Translations under genes and position numbers: made by a program
In this document: positions 9,828-18,661 of the stretch, one piece after another
Position numbering within the stretch: position 1 is the first letter of the stretch
Layout of the letters: each line of letters starts with the position of its first letter
DNA from: Thiovulum sp. ES
Lineage (GTDB): Bacteria > Campylobacterota > Campylobacteria > Campylobacterales > Thiovulaceae
DNA: 49,953 nt
Reading direction: 5' to 3'
NCBI GenBank assembly: GCA_000276965.1
Contig: AKKQ01000010.1
Coordinates: forward strand, 1 to 49,953
Notes under the pieces: generated by a model
Database searches by the model: none
What the model saw: the letters and a program-made list of their open reading frames with translations, nothing else
What the model was told of the DNA's origin: nothing

Positions 9828-10886
9828 TTACCTAATTTTAATTGAAATGAGTGCGACTAAGTTTGACAAAAGAGAAATTATCCAAAAACGAACAATGATT
9901 TTATTTTCATGCCAATTTTTCATCTCAAAATGGTGATGAATTGGTGTCATTAAAAAGATTCTCTTTTTTCTAGTTTTAAAACTAGCAACTTGTAAAATAA
10001 CAGTCATTGCTTCAACAACAAAAATAAGACCAATTAAAATTAGTAAAATCTCATTTTTTGTAACAATTGCTAAATAGCCTAAAAATCCACCAATTGCTAA
10101 ACTACCAGAATCTCCCATGAAAACTTCAGCAGGATGAGCATTGTACCAGAGAAAACCAGTCAAAGCACCTGTTAAAGAAGCTCCAATAATTGCAACTTCA
10201 CCAATCCCATCAATATCTGGAAGAAGCAGATATTCGCTCAAAATTGCATTTCCGCTTAAATAAGCAAAAATTGAAAGAGTTAAAACGGAAAATATCGAGG
10301 GAACGGTCGCAAGTCCATCAAGTCCATCTGTTAAATTTACAGCATTTGAGGTGCTGATCATAACAAGAACAGCAAATGGGATCATGTAAATTCCCATTTC
10401 CAACACTGAATTTTTCATAAAAGGCATATATAATTCTGTTGAAAAACCTGAGTTGTATAAAATAACTCCAATAATAGTAGAGAGAAGAATCAGCAAAAGC
10501 ATCTTCATTTTTGCACTCAAACCGCCACTATTTTTTTTGCCAAGAACTTTCCCGAGATCATCTACTATTCCAATTCCAGAAAAGAATAGTATTGCCAAAA
10601 CTCCACCAATTGCATAAATGTTAGAACAATGAATTGTCATTAAAGATGAAAAAAGTGTTGCAAAAACAAATACCAATCCACCCATTGTAGGAGTTTTTCC
10701 TTTTATCGAGTGTTGTTTTACAGAATCATGGATTGGTTGTTGAAAACTTTTTGATTTTGCCCAACGAATATAGACAGGCATTAAAAAAAGAACAAGAAAG
10801 AGAGAGAGAATGAAACCAAACCCTGCTCTAAAAGTTATATATTGAAAAACATTTATGTCAAAAAGTAGATAAAGTTCATAAAGCAA
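9828..10886 (-). CDS. mraY: Phospho-N-acetylmuramoyl-pentapeptide transferase
   Basis: A 352-residue polytopic inner-membrane enzyme. It couples UDP-MurNAc-pentapeptide to undecaprenyl phosphate, making lipid I for peptidoglycan. Family motifs are clear: PTMGGL near residue 68, NAVNLTDGLDGLA mid-protein, EVFMGDSGSLAIGG, and the histidine motif TPIHHHFE near the C-terminus. About ten hydrophobic segments and the length fit MraY. The start is TTG at 10886 with GGAG six bases upstream. In many genomes mraY is followed by murD; here it is followed by a sensor kinase and preceded by nnr, so the usual division/cell-wall order is not kept. Confidence 0.96.
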   Translation of the reverse strand: MLYELYLLFDINVFQYITFRAGFGFILSLFLVLFLMPVYIRWAKSKSFQQPIHDSVKQHSIKGKTPTMGGLVFVFATLFSSLMTIHCSNIYAIGGVLAILFFSGIGIVDDLGKVLGKKNSGGLSAKMKMLLLILLSTIIGVILYNSGFSTELYMPFMKNSVLEMGIYMIPFAVLVMISTSNAVNLTDGLDGLATVPSIFSVLTLSIFAYLSGNAILSEYLLLPDIDGIGEVAIIGASLTGALTGFLWYNAHPAEVFMGDSGSLAIGGFLGYLAIVTKNEILLILIGLIFVVEAMTVILQVASFKTRKKRIFLMTPIHHHFEMKNWHENKIIVRFWIISLLSNLVALISIKIR

Positions 10887-10895
10887 AACAGACTC

Positions 10896-12293
10896 CTAAA
10901 GATTACTTAATTCTTCAATAAGTTTCATTGGAGTAAATGAGAAACTGTTTCCTTTGTAATTTTGCGATGCAAAACTGTGAGCAAGTGAAGCTGATATTGT
11001 TGTATCCAAAAGAGAGTAGTGTTGAGCTACAAGAGCACCAATCATTCCGGCGAGAACATCTCCACTTCCACCTTTTGCAAGATTTTGAGAACCAAAAGTA
11101 TCAATATAAATTTTTCCATTCTGTCCAATAATTCTGTTTGCACCTTTTAAAAATAGAACACTATTCGGATATTTTTCAGAGAATGCTGTAACAAGCTCAA
11201 CTCTTCTTTTAATAACATCAGAAACAGAAATAGTAATTCCCATTGCAGTTTGCAAAACTGAAACAAACTCTTTTGGATGTGGAGTTAAAATTAAATTATC
11301 TGGTCGCTTATTTAAAATCTCAAAGATAATTTTGTCATGAAGAATATCAGCATCAAGAACAAGTGGCAATGATGAGGTTAGAAGAGTATTTTTAAAATGC
11401 TCAATTCCAATATTTCCAAGTCCCATTCCCGCAACAATAACAGCACTATTTTTTGGAACATCTCGACTTTGCATAATTTCATAAGGAATATCTCGCTTGA
11501 TTCTGCTAACAAGTGTATTTAAACCAGAACCAAAATTTTGAGAAGCAAGAGATGAAAGAGTAGAAGCACCCTCTTTATCACCACTTAAAATTGCAACATG
11601 TCCATAATCTCCTTTATGAGTCCCTTTTTGTGTTCGATGAGGTAATTTTAAATCACTCTTTTCTAAAGTAAAAAATTTTCTCGAATTTCCGTAAATCTTT
11701 TTTGATACACCTAAATCAACAACTTCAACTGTTCCAATAAGATCTTTTGCTTCATCAGAAAAAAGAGATATTTTTTTAGCTCCCATAACAACTGTGTGAT
11801 CACATTTAACAGCTTCACCGCTACTATTTCCATTTTCATCAAGCCCAGATGGAATATCGATAGCAATTTTATAACCATTTAATTTATTAATATCTCTAAA
11901 GAGTCCAAGAGTTTTTTCGTTTGCGGGAAGCTTAAAACCAGCACCAAAAAGAGCATCAACAATAATGTCGCCATCTTCTAATTTATAAATTCTATCAACA
12001 CCAACAGCTAAAGCTCTCTTCATCTGTAATCTTGCCAATTCACTTTTTGGAGGTGCGGAAAGATATAGCTTTACATTATAGTCTCCATAGAGTTGTCGAG
12101 CCACAACAATTCCATCAGCACCGTTATTTCCTGAACCACTTAAAACAACAATTTTTTTCCCTTTTGGAAATTTCTTTTTTATGTAGTTTGATACACCAGT
12201 ACCAGCATTTTCCATCAATGTATCTTCCGAAAGAAAGTATTCGGCATACAATTTTTTATCTAAGTTTAAAGTTTCTTTAAAAATATTTTCCAT
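10896..12293 (-). CDS. nnr: Bifunctional NAD(P)H-hydrate epimerase / ADP-dependent hydrate dehydratase
   Basis: A 465-residue two-domain metabolite-repair enzyme that restores damaged NAD(P)H hydrates. The N-terminal YjeF epimerase half (about 1-205) shows LMENAG, GSGNNGADG and DALFGAGF. The C-terminal carbohydrate-kinase-like dehydratase half (about 215-465) shows GDYGHVAILSGD, LTPHPKEF and NLAKGGSGDVLAGMIGAL, the nucleotide-binding end of the fold. The length matches the fused form. It is the first gene of the minus-strand run nnr-mraY-kinase-coaD, with nine bases to mraY. The ATG is at 12293. A metabolic link to mraY is not obvious; shared transcription is an inference from spacing. Confidence 0.93.
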   Translation of the reverse strand: MENIFKETLNLDKKLYAEYFLSEDTLMENAGTGVSNYIKKKFPKGKKIVVLSGSGNNGADGIVVARQLYGDYNVKLYLSAPPKSELARLQMKRALAVGVDRIYKLEDGDIIVDALFGAGFKLPANEKTLGLFRDINKLNGYKIAIDIPSGLDENGNSSGEAVKCDHTVVMGAKKISLFSDEAKDLIGTVEVVDLGVSKKIYGNSRKFFTLEKSDLKLPHRTQKGTHKGDYGHVAILSGDKEGASTLSSLASQNFGSGLNTLVSRIKRDIPYEIMQSRDVPKNSAVIVAGMGLGNIGIEHFKNTLLTSSLPLVLDADILHDKIIFEILNKRPDNLILTPHPKEFVSVLQTAMGITISVSDVIKRRVELVTAFSEKYPNSVLFLKGANRIIGQNGKIYIDTFGSQNLAKGGSGDVLAGMIGALVAQHYSLLDTTISASLAHSFASQNYKGNSFSFTPMKLIEELSNL

Positions 12294-12434
12294 TTTTGAC
12301 CTTTTTCAAAATAATAGCAAAAGAGAGTTTTTGAATTAGAACTTTAAAAATTATTTTTAAATATAATTTAAAATATTATTTTTTTGAGAAAATAACGATA
12401 ATAGAAAACAAATAGAAAACAAAAGGAATGCGAA
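12294..12434. promoter_or_regulatory. Divergent promoter region, nnr versus beta-helix lipoprotein
   Basis: 141 AT-rich bases between divergent starts. TATAATTT at about 12361 is a plausible -10 box for the plus-strand gene. Its ribosome-binding site AAAGGAA lies shortly before the ATG at 12435. No operator palindrome was recognised. Confidence 0.35.
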
Positions 12435-13829
12435 ATGAAATATGCTATTTTCTTAATCTTTGTAATTTTTTCAGCATGTGAAGATTCTTCGACCTCATCG
12501 CAAAAAGAGGAAATTAGTGAAAATGAAATTGTTGAAACATTGCCAGAAGTTGAAATAGAAGAGAACATTACGGAAGAGATAAACGATACAGAAATTGTTG
12601 AAGAGATTCCTGAAATAGAAGAGAATATTACGGAAGAGATAAACGATACAGAAATTATTGAAATTGAAGAAAATATAACAGAAAAAAATAGTAGTGGTGG
12701 GGTTTTTTCAGGAGATTCCCTTTTTCCTCCAAATACAGATTTTGATACAGAAATTCCAGTTTATATTGAACCAGAAATTGAGATTGAAATTTTGGAAGAG
12801 AAAGAAGTTAAAACTCTTTCAGGCGAAATTGGGAATAAATTTCTTTCAAATTCATACTATTGGAAAATTGTTGATGAGGTCTCTGTTTTTGGAAAATTGG
12901 AAATTGAGGCGGGAACAACTCTTTTTGGAGAGACCACAAACTCTATTTTAACAGTTGAGAAAGGTGGAGAAATTTGGGCTGTTGGAAATGCAAAAAATCC
13001 TATTCTTTTTACTTCTCTCAAGAAATTTGATCCGCTTTGGAATTACAATAATTGGGGCGGTCTGCGAATCTTTGGTGATGAAAATTCTAGTAGTGGTGCT
13101 TTGAAATTTGTTCAAATTGATAATGGTGGCTCGAGAAATTATCATGGTCTGCTTCTCGATGAGGTTGACGAAATGCTAATTGAGTATCTTTTTGTAAATG
13201 ACTCTCAGCGAGATGGAATTTATATTATCGGTGGTGATGTAAATTTGCGACACACAATTATTTTTGGTGCAAAAGGGGATTCTCTCGTTATTGATAGTGA
13301 TTGGGGTGGAAAAATGCAAAATATCTATATCAAACAGGAGCGAGGAAATTTTGGCGATGATTCCGCAGGTCTTCAAATTGGCGGTGGAACAGATCAAAAT
13401 ATGATAATTTCAAACCTAACAATTGAGAGCGAAAATAGTAGCAGTGGCGATGGAATTCACTTAAAATCTGGCAGTTATATAAATATATACAACTCTCTTA
13501 TAACTGGCTATCGTTCTGGTGCTTGTATTCGTGCAGAAGATTCTCTTGAAAATATCGCAAATTATGATTTTAATTCATCTGTTTTGGGACTTTGTGGAGG
13601 TGGAACATTTCTCTCAACTGGAGGCGGAAAAGAGATTTTAAAAACTTCTTTTTCAAACGGCGAAAATAATATTTCAAAAGCTCTTTCACTTTCCGCACTC
13701 TCAAAACTAGCAAAACCTGTTGAAACAAACAGTATTGATTCTTGGTTTGATGATTACAAAGAGGAGTTTCTCGGAGCATTTTACACAGACTCAAATCGAA
13801 CTTGGTGGAGTAGTTGGTTAGGTGAATGA
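12435..13829 (+). CDS. Predicted lipoprotein with acidic repeat stalk and parallel beta-helix domain
   Basis: A 464-residue exported protein. The signal peptide ends in the lipobox IFSAC (Cys at about residue 15), so it is probably lipid-anchored. A very acidic, Thr/Ile/Asn-rich stretch (about 20-85) contains near-identical repeats of EIEENITEEINDTEI and looks like a flexible stalk. From about residue 130 the sequence has the rhythm of a right-handed parallel beta-helix: KLEIEAGTTLFGETTNSIL, then GLRIFGD, LKFVQIDNGG, GIYIIGGDVNLRHTIIFG and INIYNSLITG. Such surface proteins bind or process polysaccharide or mediate adhesion. No catalytic motif was recognised, so the function is open. It stands alone with its own promoter region and a hairpin at its end. 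Confidence 0.7.
   Translation: MKYAIFLIFVIFSACEDSSTSSQKEEISENEIVETLPEVEIEENITEEINDTEIVEEIPEIEENITEEINDTEIIEIEENITEKNSSGGVFSGDSLFPPNTDFDTEIPVYIEPEIEIEILEEKEVKTLSGEIGNKFLSNSYYWKIVDEVSVFGKLEIEAGTTLFGETTNSILTVEKGGEIWAVGNAKNPILFTSLKKFDPLWNYNNWGGLRIFGDENSSSGALKFVQIDNGGSRNYHGLLLDEVDEMLIEYLFVNDSQRDGIYIIGGDVNLRHTIIFGAKGDSLVIDSDWGGKMQNIYIKQERGNFGDDSAGLQIGGGTDQNMIISNLTIESENSSSGDGIHLKSGSYINIYNSLITGYRSGACIRAEDSLENIANYDFNSSVLGLCGGGTFLSTGGGKEILKTSFSNGENNISKALSLSALSKLAKPVETNSIDSWFDDYKEEFLGAFYTDSNRTWWSSWLGE
12552..12684 (+). repeat. In-frame 48-base tandem repeat in the lipoprotein stalk
   Basis: Two almost identical 48-base units (12552-12599 and 12612-12659) are separated by 12 bases. A degenerate partial third unit follows to about 12684. 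The units encode EIEENITEEINDTEI. The near-identity at DNA level suggests recent slippage, and stalk length may vary between strains. Confidence 0.8.
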
Positions 13830-13836
13830 GTTTTTT

Positions 13837-13854
13837 TGTCGGAAAAATCCGACA
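13837..13854. terminator. GTCGGA/TCCGAC hairpin between converging genes
   Basis: A perfect seven-base stem TGTCGGA-AAAA-TCCGACA lies between the lipoprotein gene and the converging pilus-type ATPase gene. The same 18-base sequence occurs at 24624-24641. Neither side has a trailing T run as in a textbook intrinsic terminator; on the plus strand the T run precedes the stem. Confidence 0.55.
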
Positions 13855-13858
13855 AGCT

Positions 13859-15382
13859 CTAAGCCTCTTTAAGTCCAATTCTGATAATTTCATCAAGACT
13901 TGTTTCATGTTTCATCAACATATCAACAAGACCATCTCGGAGGGTTATCATTCCTTCTGACCTCATCGCCCGACGGAGTTCAAAATCGGAGGCACTATCT
14001 TTAACAAGCTCTTTTGCTCGATCTGTCATCAAAAAAAGTTCGCCGACAGCTTGTCTTCCATTGTATCCCGTGAAATTACATTTTGAACACCCTTTTGCTT
14101 TGTAAATTTCGGCATCTTCAGGCAAACCATATTCCGTCGCATACATTTCAGAAATTCTGTCTTCCACCTTACAACTATTACAAAGTTTCCGAACAAGTCT
14201 CTGTGCAAGAACTCCCCGCAAAGTAGAAGTAATCAAAAACTTATCAATTCCAATATCATCAAGTCTTGTTATCGCTGCGGTAGCTGTATTTGTGTGAAGT
14301 GTTGAAAGTAAAAGGTGTCCTGTAAGAGCAGCTTGAATCCCAATTGTCGCAGTCTCTTTATCCCGCATTTCCCCAACCATTACAATATCAGGGTCTTGTC
14401 GCAAAATTGAACGGAGAGCAGAGGCAAAAGTCAAACCAACTTTAGAATTTGCCTGAATTTGAGAAACATTGTCCGCTTTGTATTCAACAGGGTCTTCAAC
14501 AGTCATGATGTTTTTTTCTGGTGTCGCAATACTCTGTAAAAAGGCATGGAGTGTTGTTGATTTCCCTGAACCAGTTGGTCCAGTAATCAAAATCATTCCA
14601 TGCGAATATTTTAAAAGTTGCCGAAATTGATCTGTCATTTCATCAGAAAATCCAAGTTCTTCAAGTGTTGGAATATTTTCAGACTGCATCAGAATCCGCA
14701 TAACGACTCTTTCCCCATGATACGATGGCAAAACAGAAACCCGAATATCTACAACTTCACCCGCGATTTTAATTTGTGTTCGACCATCTTGTGGAATTCT
14801 CTTTTCCGAAATATCCAGATTTGAAATTACTTTAATTCTGCTTATGATTAAACTAATAATCTTGCTCTCAATTTCAACATATTTTATTAAAGCACCATCA
14901 ACACGAAAACGAACTTCACCCTTGTGTTCTTGTGTCTCAATATGAATATCTGAAGCACCTCTTTTGACAGCTTGAAAAAAGAGAGCATTTACAAATTTGA
15001 TAATTGGAGCGGACTCTTCAGAAGTCAAAATATCAGATGAGTTTTGAAGAAATTCCGCTAGATTTATATCCTCTTCGTCTTCATCTTTTTCATCCTCTTT
15101 GACAGTTGTCGCTCGTAAATCTTCATCATTTTTTAGTTCAAGCGAACGGTGATAAAAATTTTCATATGTCTTCTCTTCTAAGTGATAAATTGGAAAATCT
15201 ACATTTAATTTTGTTACAAAATGGACGGCTTCACCAATTCTCTTTTTATCAATAATTGCATAAATATTTTCATTGTCATCATTTCCAAAAAGCACTCCAT
15301 ATTTTATAGCCATACTAATATCTATATTTTCTGGAATATATGGAAAGAGTTCGATATTTTCAAGGGTTTCAATTTGAATCAT
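13859..15382 (-). CDS. GspE/PilB-family secretion or pilus assembly ATPase
   Basis: A 507-residue AAA-type ATPase that powers pilin or pseudopilin assembly at the cytoplasmic face of the inner membrane. Visible motifs: SAPIIKFVNALFFQAVKRGASDIHIE at the start of the core, Walker A GPTGSGKSTTL, the Asp box near MTVEDPVEY, Walker B DPDIVMVGEMRD, the His box LLLSTLHTNTA, and a tetracysteine zinc site LCNSC...GCSKC. The N-terminal region is short and divergent, with an acidic insert (EDEKDEDEED). PilT-type retraction ATPases lack this N-terminus and zinc site, so it is an assembly ATPase. No pilin, GspF/PilC or secretin gene is adjacent, so type II secretion and type IV pilus roles cannot be separated. 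A role in DNA uptake is possible but inferred. Confidence 0.88.
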   Translation of the reverse strand: MIQIETLENIELFPYIPENIDISMAIKYGVLFGNDDNENIYAIIDKKRIGEAVHFVTKLNVDFPIYHLEEKTYENFYHRSLELKNDEDLRATTVKEDEKDEDEEDINLAEFLQNSSDILTSEESAPIIKFVNALFFQAVKRGASDIHIETQEHKGEVRFRVDGALIKYVEIESKIISLIISRIKVISNLDISEKRIPQDGRTQIKIAGEVVDIRVSVLPSYHGERVVMRILMQSENIPTLEELGFSDEMTDQFRQLLKYSHGMILITGPTGSGKSTTLHAFLQSIATPEKNIMTVEDPVEYKADNVSQIQANSKVGLTFASALRSILRQDPDIVMVGEMRDKETATIGIQAALTGHLLLSTLHTNTATAAITRLDDIGIDKFLITSTLRGVLAQRLVRKLCNSCKVEDRISEMYATEYGLPEDAEIYKAKGCSKCNFTGYNGRQAVGELFLMTDRAKELVKDSASDFELRRAMRSEGMITLRDGLVDMLMKHETSLDEIIRIGLKEA

Positions 15383-15455
15383 GGTTTTTTTATAAAATTT
15401 AAAGAAGTTATTTTTCTAAAAATTTATCCTTTCTTTATATTATACATTAAAAAAA

Positions 15456-15473
15456 AGTCGGATTTCTCCGACT
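15456..15473 (-). terminator. Intrinsic terminator of feoAB (GTCGGA family)
   Basis: AGTCGGA-TTTC-TCCGACT forms a perfect seven-base stem. Read on the minus strand it lies just after the feoB stop and is followed by eight T residues, a good intrinsic terminator. It is a member of the GTCGGA hairpin family at five gene ends in this window. Confidence 0.8.
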
Positions 15474-15477
15474 AGTT

Positions 15478-17529
15478 TTAAGTTATGATTTTTGCGATTG
15501 TGTATCCGATAAAACTAAGAACATAAGCTGAAATGGTTGTAAAAGCGATGAGGTATAGGAAATATATTTTCTTTCCACTCTCTTTCACAAAAACAATACT
15601 TGCCGCAAAACATGGAATATAAATCATGACAAAAATAATAAATGCGACCGCTGAAGCAAGTGGAATATTTTCACGGAGAAGTTCGATTAGTGTTTCGCTC
15701 TCTTCATCGACCTCATCGCCAATTGAGTATAAAACACCGAGAGTTGCAACAATCACCTCTTTTGCGGCGACACCAGTTTCAAGTGCGACTGCCATTTTCC
15801 AATCAAAACCGAGAGGCTCAAAAATTGGTTCGGATAATTTTCCAACTTGACCTAAATAACTATTTTCTAATTCAATTTGTTTTGACTCTTCTGGAGAGAA
15901 ATCTTCCGAAATTTCAACTTTTGGAAATGAACTTGCAAACCAAATAAGAATAGATGCGAAAAGAATAAATGTTCCCGCTTTTTTAAGATACATAATTGCC
16001 TGAGTATAGACTGTATGCCAAAGTAGATAAAGCGATGGCATTCTGTAAGTTGGCAACTCCATTACAAACGGTTCATCTTTTCCTTTAAAAACAAAAACCC
16101 GTAAGATTTTCGCACCAATTAAACCAAAAATTGCACCTGACATATAAATCGCAAAAAGCCAATTTCCTGCCGACTCTGTTGGGAAAAATGCACTTACAAA
16201 AAGAACATAAACAGGCAGTTTTGCACCACAACTCATAAATCCAATTATGAACATTGTTAGGAGTCGGTCTTTTTCACTTTTTAGAGTTCGTGCTGACATA
16301 TATGCTGGAATTGAACATCCAAAACCTGTAACAAGCGGAATGAAACTTTTTCCGTGCAAACCAAATTTATGAAAAAATCCATCAAGCAAAAATGCGACTC
16401 GACTCATGTAGCCAGTTGTCTCTAAAATCGCAATTCCTAAAAAGAGAATTAGAATATTTGGTAAAAAAAGTAGAACCGCACCAACTCCTCCAATCACTCC
16501 ATCAACAATTAGAGAATTCCAAAGTGGATGAGAAATATATCCGCCAATATATGAACCAATAAAAGATATAAATCCATCTATCCAATCCATTGGAATTGAG
16601 CCAATTTCAAAAGTTAGCTGAAAAAGTCCCCACATTAAAAATAGGAAAATTGGAATTCCAAAAAATTTATGAAGAAGAATTGAATCTACTTTTTCAGTTC
16701 GGCTTTCTAATTTCTTTTTCCGAATATCAACACTCTCTTCAACAATTCCCTTTGAAATGGCAACTCTCTCTTCTGAAAATATTGAATCCATATTTTTTTC
16801 TTCGTAGTGAATATGAATGTGTTCGAGAGACTCTTTTAAAAGCGGAGAGAGTTCCACCCAAAGAATATCTTCATGCAATTTTTCGTAAATATCAGAAGAG
16901 TTTTGTAAAAGTTTGAGAGCATTTGCACGGTTTGAAAGATTTTGGAATTGAAAATCACGAGTGTTTAAGAAGTATTCGAGATTTAAAATCTCTTCTTCAA
17001 TGACTTGGGAATAGACAAGGCGATTTTCAGAAGTTTTTTTATCAATATGTAGATTTACAATTTGCTCTAGGAGTTCATCAATTCCAATTTTTTTCTTTGC
17101 AGAGATTTTGACAACAGGAATTCCGATGAGAGTCGAGAGATTTTCAGAGTCGATAACGATATTTTTCTCTTCAGCTTCATCAATCATATTAAGAGCGAGA
17201 ACAACTTTTAGATTTAATTCAAGAAGTTGAGTTGTTAAAAAAAGACTTTTTTCCAATTGAGTAGAGTCTGCAACATTTACGATGAGGTCGTATTCTTCAT
17301 TTTGCAGAAAATCACTTGTTACTTTTTCGTCAAGTGTATAATTTTGAAGTGAATAAGAACCTGGTAAATCGATAAAATTTATCTCAATTCCACGAAACTT
17401 TGCAAAGACCTCTTTTTTTTCAACTGTAACACCTGCAAAATTTCCAACTTTTAAATTGCTATCACTTATAGAATTTATAAGGGAGCTTTTTCCAACATTT
17501 GGCTGACCAACAACAGCAATTTTAATCAT
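15478..17529 (-). CDS. feoB: Ferrous iron transport protein B
   Basis: A 683-residue inner-membrane Fe(II) transporter with an N-terminal G domain. G-protein motifs are clear: G1 GQPNVGKSS at residues 8-16, G3 DLPGSYSL and G4 LNMID. The C-terminal half is polytopic with the Gate repeats (VTGFGCSIPAYMSART, MSCGAKLPVYV). The frame stays open upstream to 17628, but I choose the ATG at 17529: it follows GAGGTGG, begins MIKIAVVGQPN as family members do, and overlaps the feoA stop by eight bases. It imports Fe(II) under low oxygen. No Fur box was recognised upstream of feoA. Identification is secure. Confidence 0.96.
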   Translation of the reverse strand: MIKIAVVGQPNVGKSSLINSISDSNLKVGNFAGVTVEKKEVFAKFRGIEINFIDLPGSYSLQNYTLDEKVTSDFLQNEEYDLIVNVADSTQLEKSLFLTTQLLELNLKVVLALNMIDEAEEKNIVIDSENLSTLIGIPVVKISAKKKIGIDELLEQIVNLHIDKKTSENRLVYSQVIEEEILNLEYFLNTRDFQFQNLSNRANALKLLQNSSDIYEKLHEDILWVELSPLLKESLEHIHIHYEEKNMDSIFSEERVAISKGIVEESVDIRKKKLESRTEKVDSILLHKFFGIPIFLFLMWGLFQLTFEIGSIPMDWIDGFISFIGSYIGGYISHPLWNSLIVDGVIGGVGAVLLFLPNILILFLGIAILETTGYMSRVAFLLDGFFHKFGLHGKSFIPLVTGFGCSIPAYMSARTLKSEKDRLLTMFIIGFMSCGAKLPVYVLFVSAFFPTESAGNWLFAIYMSGAIFGLIGAKILRVFVFKGKDEPFVMELPTYRMPSLYLLWHTVYTQAIMYLKKAGTFILFASILIWFASSFPKVEISEDFSPEESKQIELENSYLGQVGKLSEPIFEPLGFDWKMAVALETGVAAKEVIVATLGVLYSIGDEVDEESETLIELLRENIPLASAVAFIIFVMIYIPCFAASIVFVKESGKKIYFLYLIAFTTISAYVLSFIGYTIAKIIT

Positions 17530-17749
17530 TTTCCACCTCAATAGATTTTGCTTCACTTTTACGAAGAGCAATGTGAGTTCCGCCGACTTTAATTTCAAGA
17601 TTTTCGCGATTTGGATTGCAATTTTCAAGAGTTACGATTGAACCTCGAGAAATTCCAAAAGAGTTAAAGCGATTTTTTAATTCACTATCAGAATTTATTT
17701 TGACAATTTTTCTTTTGTCGCCTTTTTTCATTTCAAAAATTGTTTGCAA
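17522..17749 (-). CDS. feoA: Ferrous iron transport protein A
   Basis: A 75-residue SH3-like cytoplasmic protein that supports FeoB. Typical features are the LKNRFNSFGISRGSIVTLE core and the C-terminal VGGTHIALRKSEAKSIEVE strand pattern. It overlaps the start of feoB, as in many feoAB operons. The start codon is TTG or the nearby ATG a few codons in (MKKGDKRKIV); the latter also fits the family length. Well supported by its sequence and its partner. Confidence 0.9.
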   Translation of the reverse strand: MQTIFEMKKGDKRKIVKINSDSELKNRFNSFGISRGSIVTLENCNPNRENLEIKVGGTHIALRKSEAKSIEVEND

Positions 17750-17879
17750 AACAACTCCTCTAAATTTTCTGCAATTGTAAAAAAATATTTAAAAAAAGAG
17801 ATTACTATTTAAAAAACAAATCTGTTTCTAAGTTATATCTCAATTAATTGTTAAAATTTTCACCAAAAAAAGAGATTCC
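17750..17879. promoter_or_regulatory. Divergent region between feoA and the exonuclease gene
   Basis: 130 very AT-rich bases between divergent genes. Iron control would be expected for feoAB, but I could not find a convincing Fur-type palindrome. No other structure was seen. Confidence 0.3.
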
Positions 17880-18635
17880 TTGAATATTTTTGAAGAGATA
17901 AGAGAAAATTTTGATAGAGAGAAATTTTTAAAAGAGATTGGAGTTAAAACACAGACACACAAAGTATCTTTTTTTCATAAAGATTTTACAAATGAAGAGT
18001 TTGACAAAAGCAGAGTTTTAATTCTTGATTTTGAACACTCAAAAAGTCATCAAATTTACGAAATCGGTCTTATTATTTTGGAAAATAAAAAGATTGTGGA
18101 GAGTTGGTTTGAAGAGTTTCAATTGGAGTTGAGTGATTACTATTTTGATTTTGACAAAAAAAGAATGGTCGAAGTTAGCCCAGATTTTAATTTTGATAAA
18201 CAGAAATTAGAACCTCATCACCTCCAAAAATTGATCTCTTTAATTGAGAATTCTCATTTTATAATCGCTCACAATTTTACTGCTGAAATGCAAATTATTC
18301 ACAAAATTCTCTATCCAAATTTGAAATTTAATGTTAGAAATTTAAGTATTTACAATGACGAAAAAGTGATTTGCACAAAAAGAAGTTTTGATAACAAATA
18401 TTTTAAAAAGATGAATATTTTTGAGAGCTTTTCTAACTCAAAGATTTCCCAACATTTTGGTTGGAGTGTCCAATTTGAAGATAATCAATTTGTTTTTAAA
18501 AACCATATTTTAAATATCGGTTTTCCTTTTTCTAATTACCCTCAAAATATTTCAAATGTTAAATTGCACAATGCTTTTTACGACACACTGGTAACACTTA
18601 CAAACTATTTGAGTTTAAAATATTTAAATAAATAG
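17880..18635 (+). CDS. DEDD-family 3'-5' exonuclease-like protein (DnaQ/RNase T fold)
   Basis: A 251-residue protein with the exonuclease sites in order. Exo I is ILDFEHSKSHQIYEIGLIIL (the DxE pair at about residues 56-58). Exo II appears as IIAHNFTAEMQII, where the usual Asp is replaced by Thr/Glu. Exo III is HNAFYDTLVTL, with the His and Asp of the DEDDh type. The first 50 residues are extra. It may trim DNA or RNA 3' ends; the altered Exo II means activity should not be assumed. The start is TTG at 17880, with a weak AGAGATT upstream. It is a single gene, closed by a good terminator. Confidence 0.7.
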   Translation: MNIFEEIRENFDREKFLKEIGVKTQTHKVSFFHKDFTNEEFDKSRVLILDFEHSKSHQIYEIGLIILENKKIVESWFEEFQLELSDYYFDFDKKRMVEVSPDFNFDKQKLEPHHLQKLISLIENSHFIIAHNFTAEMQIIHKILYPNLKFNVRNLSIYNDEKVICTKRSFDNKYFKKMNIFESFSNSKISQHFGWSVQFEDNQFVFKNHILNIGFPFSNYPQNISNVKLHNAFYDTLVTLTNYLSLKYLNK

Positions 18636-18639
18636 AACA

Positions 18640-18657
18640 AGTCGGATTTTTCCGACT
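18640..18657 (+). terminator. Intrinsic terminator of the exonuclease gene (GTCGGA family)
   Basis: AGTCGGA-TTTT-TCCGACT is a perfect seven-base stem four bases after the stop codon. It is followed by ATTTTTAC, giving a usable T run on the plus strand. It also lies four bases beyond the end of the converging EAL gene. Confidence 0.8.
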
Positions 18658-18661
18658 ATTT

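Noticed and set aside
12552-12684. Tandem repeat as a CRISPR-like or regulatory array
   Set aside because: The units are in frame, have no spacers, and encode the lipoprotein stalk.
15478-17628. Long form of FeoB starting at 17628
   Set aside because: The extra 33 residues overlap feoA in another frame and do not look like FeoB; the ATG at 17529 has a good ribosome-binding site.
17750-17879. Fur box upstream of feoA
   Set aside because: Only generic AT-rich sequence was found; no convincing inverted repeat.
17880-18635. Calling the gene dnaQ or rnt
   Set aside because: The Exo II motif is altered and there is no polymerase-linked context, so only the fold family is stated.
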